In this document: positions 1-5,021 of the stretch, one piece after another
How positions within the stretch are numbered: position 1 is the stretch's first letter
Layout: the number at the start of each line of letters is the position of its first letter
Assembly: GCA_946410395.1 (NCBI GenBank)
Contig: CAMKAE010000140.1
Span: 1 to 6,102, forward strand
Length of the DNA stretch: 6,102 bases
Direction: 5' to 3'
Source: an uncultured Clostridia bacterium
Lineage (GTDB): Bacteria > Bacillota > Clostridia > Christensenellales > Aristaeellaceae
Translations under genes and position numbers: made by a program
Notes under the pieces: model-generated
The model's input: only the letters and a program-made list of their open reading frames with translations
Database searches by the model: none
Told to the model about the DNA's origin: nothing

Positions 1-329
1 CGCGGGTTGCGCTCCCGTGAGAAATGCTTCATCACAATATGGCCCAGCTCGTGGGCAAAGCTGAAGCGCTGCTGGGCCGGGTCGTCCACGGGCTCCCAAA
101 TGACGATCCAGCGCTCAATCCCTTCCTGCATCACGTAATGGCATGCACTCGCCGGATTGGACGGATCCGCCGGCGGGATCTCCTCCGCCGGAACCCTCTC
201 CGCCAGCGCCTGCTCGCGGGTGTACACGAAGGTCGCCCGGGCCAGGCGCAGCATCTGCAGCGGATCCACCGGGAGCGCCGGGTCGCCGATGCGCAGACAG
301 CAGCGGCAGGCCAGCTCCGCGGGGTTCAC
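1..329 (-). CDS. ImmA/IrrE-type zinc metallopeptidase, C-terminus outside the window
   Basis: The minus strand encodes 109 residues that run off the left edge without a stop. The key motif is HELGH at residues 93-97, where the two histidines should bind zinc and the glutamate be catalytic, in the context FAHELGHIVMKH. Proteins of this family, such as ImmA of ICEBs1, cleave a neighbouring Xre-type repressor after DNA damage and so release a mobile element. The start is a GTG (329-327) that overlaps the TGA stop of the repressor gene (GTGA), with an AGGAG five bases upstream, which implies translational coupling. The N-terminal part has an unusual CRCC cluster (residues 8-11) of unknown meaning. 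The pairing with an Xre gene on the same strand strongly supports the assignment. The missing C-terminal part normally carries the third zinc ligand, so activity cannot be judged. Confidence 0.88.
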   Translation of the reverse strand, partial: MNPAELACRCCLRIGDPALPVDPLQMLRLARATFVYTREQALAERVPAEEIPPADPSNPASACHYVMQEGIERWIVIWEPVDDPAQQRFSFAHELGHIVMKHFSRERNP

Positions 330-670
330 CACGGCTCCTGGTCCGGGTCGAAGGCGTGGCTGAACAGGGTCCGCCCGACCTCGATCAGCTTGGCCTGCTC
401 CTCCGGCGTCATCTGGCGGAAGGCGCGGTTCATGACGGCGATGTTCATCTCCTGCGCCTCCTGCCTGGCGCCGTCGCTGCACAGGGCGTCCATGGTCAAG
501 CCGAAAAAGGCCGCGATCTCCCGCAGCGTCTCCATGTCCGGCTCTGCCTGCCCGCTCTCCCACTTATAGATGGAAGTCTGACTGACGCCCAGCCGCTCCC
601 CCAAGGCCTGCTGGCTCAGTCCTTTTCGCCTGCGGAGGGTCCGCAGCCGCTCCGGAAACCGTTCGCTCAT
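326..670 (-). CDS. Xre/Cro-family phage-type repressor
   Basis: This is a 114-residue DNA-binding protein. An HTH_3 domain covers about residues 5-63; the helix-turn-helix is at about 18-40 (LSQQALGERLGVSQTSIYKW), with the typical following helix at 49-63. The tail (about 64-114) is helical and acidic and probably serves dimerisation or recognition by the adjacent ImmA-like protease. I place the start at the ATG at 670-668 because GAGGGTGAT lies just upstream and because the -10 of its promoter sits at 687-692; the longer ATG starts at 715 and 688 would lie in or upstream of that promoter. The gene is transcribed away from the packaging genes, the classic arrangement of a lysogeny switch. It probably represses the rightward promoter and also its own, since a copy of the candidate operator overlaps each. 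Confidence 0.9.
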   Translation of the reverse strand: MSERFPERLRTLRRRKGLSQQALGERLGVSQTSIYKWESGQAEPDMETLREIAAFFGLTMDALCSDGARQEAQEMNIAVMNRAFRQMTPEEQAKLIEVGRTLFSHAFDPDQEPW

Positions 671-686
671 CCTATCACCCTCTGCC

Positions 687-715
687 ATTATAACGCAAGG
701 TTGTATTTTTTGCAA
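687..715 (-). promoter_or_regulatory. Leftward sigma-A-type promoter of the xre-immA pair
   Basis: Read on the minus strand, TTGCAA (715-710) and TATAAT (692-687) are separated by 17 bases, which is near-consensus. Transcription would begin near 680, leaving only about 10 bases before the repressor ATG at 670. The -10 lies inside the left copy of the repeated palindrome (689-705), consistent with repressor autoregulation. Confidence 0.75.
689..705. promoter_or_regulatory. Candidate Xre operator, copy 1
   Basis: The sequence TATAAC-GCAAG-GTTGTA is an imperfect palindrome with five of six arm positions matching. It covers the -10 and spacer of the leftward promoter. A second copy with the same arms and spacing is at 730-746, so the element is repeated only within the switch region. 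Assignment to the adjacent Xre protein is inferred from position. Confidence 0.6.
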
Positions 716-724
716 GTTTGTCTC

Positions 725-753
725 TTGATTATAACTTCCGGTTGTGATATGAT
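725..753 (+). promoter_or_regulatory. Rightward sigma-A-type promoter of the packaging genes
   Basis: TTGATT (725-730) and TATGAT (748-753) are separated by 17 bases. The start of transcription would be near 760, about 40 bases before the ATG at 799. The spacer contains the second copy of the candidate Xre operator, and a LexA-type box begins about 12 bases after the -10, so two repressors could block it. Confidence 0.75.
730..746. promoter_or_regulatory. Candidate Xre operator, copy 2
   Basis: TATAAC-TTCCG-GTTGTG repeats the left arm of copy 1 exactly and the right arm with one change. It fills the spacer of the rightward promoter, where a bound protein would exclude RNA polymerase. Its centre is 41 bp from that of copy 1, close to four helical turns, so dimers bound at the two sites would lie on nearly the same face of the DNA. 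Confidence 0.6.
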
Positions 754-764
754 GGTCCAGCAGC

Positions 765-778
765 CGAACATATGTTCT
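765..778. promoter_or_regulatory. Candidate LexA/DinR SOS box
   Basis: CGAACATATGTTCT contains a perfect 12-bp palindrome (766-777) and matches the Gram-positive SOS box consensus CGAACRNRYGTTYC at 13 of 14 positions, the only deviation being the last base. It lies about 5-18 bases downstream of the predicted rightward transcription start, where LexA binding would block initiation or early elongation. The match to the consensus is seen directly; control by LexA is inferred. Confidence 0.72.
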
Positions 779-798
779 CTTTTAAGGAGGTTTTCGGA

Positions 799-1215
799 AT
801 GAATCAGTTGGACATTCTGCAGCGCTACCGCTGGTCCGTGCGGGAACGCGAAGCCCTGCTGACGCAGCTGGAACGGCTCGACGCCTGGGAGCCCCGGGGC
901 AGTCAGGGCAGCTGGCAGCGCCATCGGGCGCGGGAGGAGCGGCGGGAAACCTGCCGCAGAGCGCTGACGGACCGGGAGGAGCGGCTGGCGGAGGACGCGG
1001 AGCGCTTCGAGGCCATCCTCGCCGGGGTGGCCCATCCGCGGACCCGGCTGGTGCTGCGGCAGTACTATGCGCTGGGGATGACGGACGAGGAGATCGCCGA
1101 GGCGGACGGGTTCAGCGCGCGCCTGGCGGGCAGCATCCGCAACGGCTGGCTGCGGCAGCAGGGCATCGAGCCCCGGCGGCGGGTCCGAGGCGGCGGAGGG
1201 GAGGGCAGCCGGTGA
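799..1215 (+). CDS. DUF1492-like phage protein with sigma-70 region 4-type helix-turn-helix
   Basis: This 138-residue protein is rich in Arg and Glu. Residues about 1-75 form long charged helices, probably a coiled coil. Residues 80-118 (PRTRLVLRQYYALGMTDEEI at 80-99, then a second helix ending near W117-L118) resemble the DNA-recognition helix-turn-helix of sigma factor region 4, as in DUF1492/ArpU-like phage proteins. The tail is basic and Gly/Arg-rich (124-138). Members usually sit just before the terminase genes and are thought to control late transcription, although an accessory role in packaging is also possible. The ATG at 799 is chosen because a perfect AAGGAGG (784-790) lies eight bases before it; the in-frame ATG at 772 has no such site and lies inside the SOS box. 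It is the first gene of the rightward transcript and overlaps the next (GTGA). The fold is clearer than the function. Confidence 0.7.
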   Translation: MNQLDILQRYRWSVREREALLTQLERLDAWEPRGSQGSWQRHRAREERRETCRRALTDREERLAEDAERFEAILAGVAHPRTRLVLRQYYALGMTDEEIAEADGFSARLAGSIRNGWLRQQGIEPRRRVRGGGGEGSR

Positions 1216-1490
1216 GCGCGTACATTGCCGCCCCGGAGGAGGTTCTGGCGGTCCTCTCCGCCATCATGCAGGGGACTTTCCTGGACGCGGTGGGACACGC
1301 GCCCAGGGTGGCGGAGCGCTGCCGGGCGGCGGAGCTGCTGGCCCGGCACTACGGCCTGTTTGTCCCGGCGGAACGCGAGACGACCCAGGCCCGCCGGGAC
1401 GCCGCGGAGCGGATCAGCCGGGCCGTGGAAGCCTGGCTCGCCGGAGAGGAGGTGGACAGCCCATCGACCGGGACGCCCTTGGCTGGCTGA
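1212..1490 (+). CDS. Terminase small subunit-like protein, short form
   Basis: This is a 92-residue protein. The stretch from residue 8 to 50 (PEEVLAVLSAIMQGTF, then RVAERCRAAELLARHYGLF) resembles the central and C-terminal part of Terminase_2-type phage small subunits, in which an 'EVL..L..vM.G' helix is followed by 'R..AAELLGK.yGLF'. The usual N-terminal DNA-binding domain of about 50-60 residues is absent, and typical members are 140-170 residues. The GTG start overlaps the previous stop (GTGA) and has GGAGGGGAGGG six bases upstream. The position directly before the large subunit supports the assignment. Either the DNA-recognition function has been lost or it is supplied by the preceding helix-turn-helix protein. 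Confidence 0.68.
   Translation: MSAYIAAPEEVLAVLSAIMQGTFLDAVGHAPRVAERCRAAELLARHYGLFVPAERETTQARRDAAERISRAVEAWLAGEEVDSPSTGTPLAG
1447..1453 (+). promoter_or_regulatory. Strong ribosome binding site without a normal start codon nearby
   Basis: AGGAGGT is a perfect match to the 16S rRNA tail. In the terminase frame no ATG, GTG or TTG lies within the usual distance; the best placed codon is ATC at 1463, nine bases downstream. The annotated ATG (1490) is 36 bases away and would have to rely on coupling to the upstream gene. Confidence 0.45.
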
Positions 1491-2701
1491 TGGAGCAGCC
1501 GGCGGCCCTCGGCCGGGCCTGCGGCTTCACCCGCCTGACGGACGAGCTGCACGGCGGATGGCTCCGGGCAATGCTGCGCGGAAGGTCGGACCTGACCCTG
1601 CTGGCCCACCGGGGCAGCTACAAGACCACCTGCCTCTCCCTGGCCATCGCGGCGCTGCTCTTCCTGCAGCCGGAGAAGAACGTGCTCTTTCTGCGCAAGA
1701 CAGACCGCGACGCGGAGGAGATGCTCCGGCAGGTGAAGCAGCTGCTGATGAGCGAGGCCATGCAGGCCTTCACCGCCCGGCTCTACGGCGGGGAGCCCGT
1801 CCTGCCGGTCAAGGCCACCGGCGCGGACCTGATCTGCAACTGCCGGTTTTCCCTGCGCGGAGCGCCTCAGCTCCACGGCCAGGGGATCAACGGCAGCCTG
1901 ACCGGCAAGCACGCTGACCTGATCTTCACCGACGACATCGTGAACCTGCGGGACCGCATCAGCGAGAAGGAGCGGCTTCACACCCGGCAGGTGTGGCAAG
2001 AGCTGCAGAACATCCGCAACCCCGGCGGCCGGATCCTCTCCACCGGCACGCCCTGGCACCCCGCGGACGCCATCGCCCTGATGCCCTCGCCGATGCGCTT
2101 CGACTGCTACAGCACGGGTCTCCTCTCTCCGGAGGCCATCGCGCAGCTGCGGCAGCGCATGGAGCCCAGCCTCTTCGCCGCCAACTATGAGCTGCGGCAC
2201 ATTCCCTCCGCCGGTGCGCTCTTTCCCCTCTGCCCGCCCTTCACGGACAACGCGGACCTGCTCCGCGACGGCATCGCCCACCTGGACGCCTCCTACGGCG
2301 GCAGCGACGGCACCGCCCTGACCTGCGGCGCCGGGCGGGACGGGAAGCTCTTCCTCTACGGCCGGCTGTGGCACTGCCATGTGGACACTGTATTGGAAGA
2401 GATCCTGGCGGAATGCGCGCGGCTCCGCTGCGGTCCCCTGTGGCTGGAGACCAACGGCGACAAGGGCTATCTGGCCCGGGCCCTGCGCCACCGCGGCGTC
2501 GAGGTCCACCCGTACACCGAGCGAATGAACAAGCACGTGAAAATCGCCACCTGTCTGCGCGCGGCCTGGCCCCGCGTGACCCTGCTGCAGGGCACGGACC
2601 CGGCGTGGATCGACCAGATCACCGGCTACACCGAGGGCGCCGCCCACGACGACGCCCCGGACAGCGCCGCAAGCCTGTGCAGGGCTCTGGCCCGGCGCTG
2701 A
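1490..2701 (+). CDS. Phage terminase large subunit (packaging ATPase and nuclease)
   Basis: The large terminase subunit pumps DNA into procapsids and cuts the concatemer. In the 403-residue protein the ATPase part shows the P-loop HRGSYKTT (40-47), Walker B DLIFTDD (143-149) and the coupling motif STGTPWH (184-190). The C-terminal RNase H-like nuclease shows candidate metal ligands D266 (HLDASYGGSDG, 264-274), E320 (LWLETNGDKG) and HDDAPDS (386-392). All expected motifs are present in order, so the protein looks functional. The ATG at 1490 overlaps the preceding TGA by one base. However, the only strong ribosome binding site (AGGAGGT, 1447-1453) is 36 bases away and points instead to an in-frame ATC at 1463, which would add nine residues (IDRDALGWL). 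The start is therefore uncertain. Confidence 0.93.
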   Translation: MEQPAALGRACGFTRLTDELHGGWLRAMLRGRSDLTLLAHRGSYKTTCLSLAIAALLFLQPEKNVLFLRKTDRDAEEMLRQVKQLLMSEAMQAFTARLYGGEPVLPVKATGADLICNCRFSLRGAPQLHGQGINGSLTGKHADLIFTDDIVNLRDRISEKERLHTRQVWQELQNIRNPGGRILSTGTPWHPADAIALMPSPMRFDCYSTGLLSPEAIAQLRQRMEPSLFAANYELRHIPSAGALFPLCPPFTDNADLLRDGIAHLDASYGGSDGTALTCGAGRDGKLFLYGRLWHCHVDTVLEEILAECARLRCGPLWLETNGDKGYLARALRHRGVEVHPYTERMNKHVKIATCLRAAWPRVTLLQGTDPAWIDQITGYTEGAAHDDAPDSAASLCRALARR

Positions 2702-2716
2702 TACAAAGGAGGAATC

Positions 2717-4060
2717 ATGGACATCATCACCTATCAGGACTATGAACGGGCGGCTGACAAGGCCGCCGCGCTGGCGGAGGCCGTGGCCGGCTACAAGCGC
2801 TCCGCCGCCTTCCGCACCGCCCTGGAGGCGGACGCCTATTTCCGGGGCGAGAATCCCACCGTGGCCCGCAAGACCATCCTGCAGGCCGGCAAGCTGGAGA
2901 CCCGGGACGCCGACGGACGCCGCCGGATCCGGGCCCAGGCCCGGGACGTGGTCGGCAACCGCATCCCCACCGCCTTTCTGCACCGCTTCGTCACCCAGCA
3001 GAACCAGTTTCTGCTCGGCGGCGGCTGCATCCTGGCAGACCCGGGCGCAAAGCGGCGCCTGGGCACCGATTTCGACCGGGTGCTGGCCCGCATGGGCGAG
3101 AAGGCCCTGCTGCACGGCGTCTGCTGGGGCTACTGGAACACGGATCACCTGGAGATGCTGCCCGCCTGCCGGGACGCGCTTTCCGGCTTCTTCGCCCTGC
3201 CGGACGAGCTCACCGGCGCGCCGCGGCTGGGGATCCAGTTCTGGCAGCTAAGCCGCGAGCGTCCCATGCGCCTGCGCCTGTTTGAGGAGGACGGACTCTC
3301 GCTGTGGATCACGCGGGACGGCCGCCCGGCGCCGGACGGGGAAAAGCGCCCCTACCTGCTGCGGCGGATCCGGGACGCGAAGGGCGAGCGCCTCGCCGGC
3401 GGCAACTGGCCCCGCCTGCCGGTGATCCCCCTGTGGGCCAACGGCGAGCACCGCAGCGAGCTGACCCCTTCCCTGAAGGCCAAGATCGACGCCTACGACC
3501 GCATCCTCAGCGATTTCGCGGACAACCTGGACCGGGCCAACGACGTGTACTGGGTGCTGAACAACTTCTCCGGCACCGCGGACGACGTGGCGGAGATGCT
3601 CGAGGTCATCAGCCGGCTGAAGGCCGTGGCCAACTATTCCGACGGCACCGGCTCCTCCTCCACCGCGGAGCCGCGGACGATCGAGGTGCCCTACGCAGCC
3701 CGCCAGGCGGCCCTGGTCCTGCTGGAGAAGGCCCTGTACCGGGACTACATGGCCCTGGACACGGCCGAGCTCACCGGCGGCAGCCTCACCAACGTGGCCA
3801 TCCGGGCCGCCGCCGCGGGCCTGAACCTGAAGGCGGACCGCTACGAGTGGGAGGTCTTCGGCTTCGTCCGGGACCTGCTGGCCCTGCTGGGCATCGACAC
3901 CGACGCCATCCGCTTCCAGCGCCAGTGCATCGCCAACGAATCCGAGACCGTGGCGGACATCGCCGCCATGCGCGCGGACATCGACCGGGCCACCGCCCTG
4001 CGCCTGAACCCCTACATCCAGCCCGAGGAGGCGGAGGCCCTGCTCCGGGGCGCCGGCTGA
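2717..4060 (+). CDS. Phage portal protein, SPP1 gp6-like
   Basis: Portal proteins form the dodecameric ring at one vertex of the capsid on which the terminase docks and through which DNA passes. The 447 residues follow the SPP1 gp6-like layout: a helical N-terminus with YFRGENP (41-47), the conserved NRIPTAFLHRFVTQQNQFLL region (81-100), a helix preceding HGVCWGYWN (133-141), IPLWANGEHRSEL (237-249) and the long helix IDAYDRILSDFADNLDRAND (257-276). A linker region (about 305-325) and helices with LTGGSLTNVAIR (352-363) form the crown and tail. A length near 450 residues is normal, so it is probably complete. AAAGGAGG (2705-2712) lies four bases before the ATG. It follows the terminase gene by 15 bases in one transcript. 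No capsid or scaffold gene follows, although these normally come next. Confidence 0.9.
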   Translation: MDIITYQDYERAADKAAALAEAVAGYKRSAAFRTALEADAYFRGENPTVARKTILQAGKLETRDADGRRRIRAQARDVVGNRIPTAFLHRFVTQQNQFLLGGGCILADPGAKRRLGTDFDRVLARMGEKALLHGVCWGYWNTDHLEMLPACRDALSGFFALPDELTGAPRLGIQFWQLSRERPMRLRLFEEDGLSLWITRDGRPAPDGEKRPYLLRRIRDAKGERLAGGNWPRLPVIPLWANGEHRSELTPSLKAKIDAYDRILSDFADNLDRANDVYWVLNNFSGTADDVAEMLEVISRLKAVANYSDGTGSSSTAEPRTIEVPYAARQAALVLLEKALYRDYMALDTAELTGGSLTNVAIRAAAAGLNLKADRYEWEVFGFVRDLLALLGIDTDAIRFQRQCIANESETVADIAAMRADIDRATALRLNPYIQPEEAEALLRGAG

Positions 4061-4096
4061 CGGAGCGGAAAAGGTTGACGGAGCGGCCGTTTTCCG
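4058..4096. repeat. Direct and inverted repeats at the phage/host junction
   Basis: TGACGGAGCGG occurs twice in direct orientation (4058-4068 and 4076-4086, period 18). The first copy contains the portal stop codon and the second overlaps the -35 of the next promoter. Across the same segment CGGAAAA (4066-4072) and TTTTCCG (4090-4096) form a perfect 7-bp inverted repeat with a 17-base loop enclosing the -35. This may be an operator or a weak hairpin ending the phage transcript. Confidence 0.5.
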
Positions 4097-4103
4097 ATAA
4101 AAT
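4075..4103 (+). promoter_or_regulatory. Sigma-A-type promoter of the small membrane protein and LRR gene
   Basis: TTGACG (4075-4080) and TAAAAT (4098-4103) are separated by exactly 17 bases. Transcription would start near 4110, giving a leader of about 24 bases that contains the ribosome binding site AGGAGGT (4120-4126). This marks a new transcription unit independent of the phage promoter, though read-through from the portal gene is possible. Confidence 0.72.
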
Positions 4104-4133
4104 GGGGCCAGCACATCACAGGAGGTCCCGCAC

Positions 4134-4298
4134 ATGCCCAAGAACAAGCTGATCGCCCTGATCGCAGCGGTCCTGATCACCACAGGCGCCGTCCTGGCCC
4201 TGGTGCTCTTCTTTCACCGCAATGATCCGCCGGTGAACGCCGCCGCCCAGACGGAAATCGCGTCCCACGAAACCGTTGAGTCCGATGAAGCGAACTGA
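4134..4298 (+). CDS. Small single-pass membrane protein, 54 residues
   Basis: This short gene encodes 54 residues from ATG 4134 to TGA 4298. The N-terminus is basic (MPKNK), followed by a hydrophobic segment at residues 6-27 (LIALIAAVLITTGAVLALVL) and then a polar, acidic tail (HRNDPPVN...ESDEAN). It should sit in the cytoplasmic membrane with the tail probably outside; there is no clear signal peptidase site and no lipobox. Evidence that it is expressed is good: a consensus promoter and an AGGAGGT seven bases before the ATG. Its end overlaps the start of the LRR gene by 14 bases, which suggests coupled translation and perhaps a joint function at the cell surface. I do not recognise a family. 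Confidence 0.72.
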   Translation: MPKNKLIALIAAVLITTGAVLALVLFFHRNDPPVNAAAQTEIASHETVESDEAN

Positions 4299-4833
4299 AT
4301 GGAAGCGGCTCCTGCGGCGCTGGGGGCTGCCGGCGTTGATCATCGCGCTGGCGGGCTTTTCCCTCTGGCAGCTGCTGACCCGCCCGCCCCTGGAGACGCC
4401 GCCTGCTCCCTCCCAGCCCACCCCCGCCCCGTCCGTTCCCGCAACGTCCGCACCCGTCGGCGTGCCGGTGACGGACGGGGACTTCCGCTGGGAGGCCCGG
4501 GCTGACGGGACCGCCGTGCTGCTGTCCTACGAGGGGGACGGCGGCGCTGTCGTCCTGCCGGATCGCTTCGGCGCGCTGCCGCTGCGGCGGATCGGCGACG
4601 GGGCCTTCCGGGACTGCGGCGCTGTCACGGCCGTCACCGTGCCGGAGGGCGTCGCGTCCCTGGGCGACTACGCTTTCTACGGCTGCGGCGCCCTGTCCCG
4701 CCTGATTCTGCCCGCCAGCCTTACGGACATCGGCAGCTGGGCTATTCCGCAGCATGTGACGGTATCCTGCCCCGCGGACTCTGAGGCCGCCCGCTGGTGC
4801 GAAAGGCGGAGCATCCCCCTGTCGGCAGAATAA
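4285..4833 (+). CDS. Membrane-anchored leucine-rich-repeat (BspA/LRR_5-type) protein
   Basis: The 182-residue protein has a basic cytoplasmic N-terminus (MKRTEWKRLLRR), a transmembrane segment at about 14-32, and a Pro/Thr/Ser-rich stalk (about 33-62) of the kind found in cell-wall-spanning linkers. The exported part (about 65-182) contains the BspA-like pattern: LRRIGDGAFRDCGAVTAVTVP (100-120) and VASLGDYAFYGCGALSRLIL (123-142), then a partial third repeat and a Cys-containing cap. Such proteins often mediate surface binding, but the ligand is unknown. The protein is very small for the family, with only two complete repeats. The ATG at 4285 is preferred; an in-frame TTG at 4276 would add three residues. 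No strong ribosome binding site precedes it, so it is probably translated by coupling with the overlapping upstream gene. Confidence 0.8.
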   Translation: MKRTEWKRLLRRWGLPALIIALAGFSLWQLLTRPPLETPPAPSQPTPAPSVPATSAPVGVPVTDGDFRWEARADGTAVLLSYEGDGGAVVLPDRFGALPLRRIGDGAFRDCGAVTAVTVPEGVASLGDYAFYGCGALSRLILPASLTDIGSWAIPQHVTVSCPADSEAARWCERRSIPLSAE

Positions 4834-4844
4834 CCCGCCCGGCC

Positions 4845-4866
4845 CTTCGCGGAGAGGCGAAGATTT
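4845..4866 (+). terminator. Weak hairpin after the LRR gene, possible terminator
   Basis: CTTCGC (4845-4850) and GCGAAG (4857-4862) form a six-pair stem with a six-base loop, 12 bases after the stop codon. The following ATTT is a poor U-tract, so termination would be inefficient from this hairpin alone. The position between two transcription units favours a terminator role. Confidence 0.4.
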
Positions 4867-4898
4867 GTCAACCGTGCGTCACAAATCCTTCATTTTTT
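4862..4898. repeat. Inverted repeat followed by a T-run
   Basis: GATTTGT (4862-4868) and ACAAATC (4881-4887) are a perfect 7-bp inverted repeat with a 12-base loop, followed by TTTTTT at 4893-4898. The left arm shares one base with the preceding hairpin, so the two are largely alternatives only at their edges. It could complete the terminator or act as an operator upstream of the promoter at 4910. Confidence 0.4.
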
Positions 4899-4909
4899 CG
4901 CAATAAGTC

Positions 4910-4939
4910 TTGACAGAACCGCCATGAAGCGAGTACAAT
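4910..4939 (+). promoter_or_regulatory. Strong sigma-A-type promoter of the exported repeat protein gene
   Basis: A perfect TTGACA (4910-4915) and TACAAT (4934-4939) are separated by 18 bases. Transcription would start near 4946, leaving a leader of about 76 bases before the ATG at 5022. It is among the best promoter matches in the window. Confidence 0.8.
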
Positions 4940-4986
4940 AGGATTGGTATCCTTTAACATGCCTTAATCTGTCGCGAAGGCGCGGA

Positions 4987-5021
4987 AGGAGGATGGACGG
5001 CGTCCCGCCGCCCGGATCAGG
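4987..5021 (+). promoter_or_regulatory. Unusual translation leader with misplaced Shine-Dalgarno and overlapping mini-ORF
   Basis: A perfect AGGAGG (4987-4992) is 29 bases from the ATG at 5022, too far for direct use. Directly after it, ATG 4993 opens a ten-codon frame ending in a TGA (5023-5025) that overlaps the real start as ATGA. A GC-rich hairpin (CGGCG 4998-5002 with CGCCG 5006-5010) lies between. A weaker GGATCAGG (5014-5021) adjoins the ATG. Confidence 0.4.

Larger units (their letters stand above)
1..4060. mobile_element. Prophage remnant: switch plus packaging module
   Basis: Six adjacent genes are of phage type: repressor and ImmA-like protease leftward; DUF1492-like protein, terminase small and large subunits and portal rightward. 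The left limit is outside the window. The right limit falls between the portal stop (4060) and the next promoter (4075). Head, tail, lysis, replication and integrase genes are absent from the visible part, and I found no convincing attachment-site repeat. It could be a decayed prophage, a satellite element, or a retained packaging cassette. Confidence 0.7.

Noticed and set aside
671..715. Longer start of the Xre protein at 715 or 688
   Set aside because: The -10 element (687-692) of its likely promoter lies within this extension, and the extra residues do not resemble the start of HTH_3 repressors; GAGGGTGAT supports the ATG at 670.
772..798. Extension of the DUF1492-like gene to the ATG at 772
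   Set aside because: That ATG lies within the SOS-box palindrome and lacks a ribosome binding site, whereas AAGGAGG is ideally placed for the ATG at 799.
143..802. 219-codon plus-strand frame across the immA-xre region
   Set aside because: It crosses the divergent promoter region and is rich in Pro, Arg and Ala, typical of an antisense shadow of the two clear minus-strand genes.
1349..3148. Long open frame of 599 codons on the minus strand
   Set aside because: It lies antisense to the terminase and portal genes, whose motifs are clear. Its composition (many Gly, Val, Ala, Gln) is what a GC-rich coding strand produces in reverse, and it has no recognisable domain.
3248..4183. 311-codon open frame on the minus strand
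   Set aside because: It is antisense to the portal gene and the small membrane protein gene and covers their promoter; low-complexity Gly/Val/Gln composition indicates a shadow frame.
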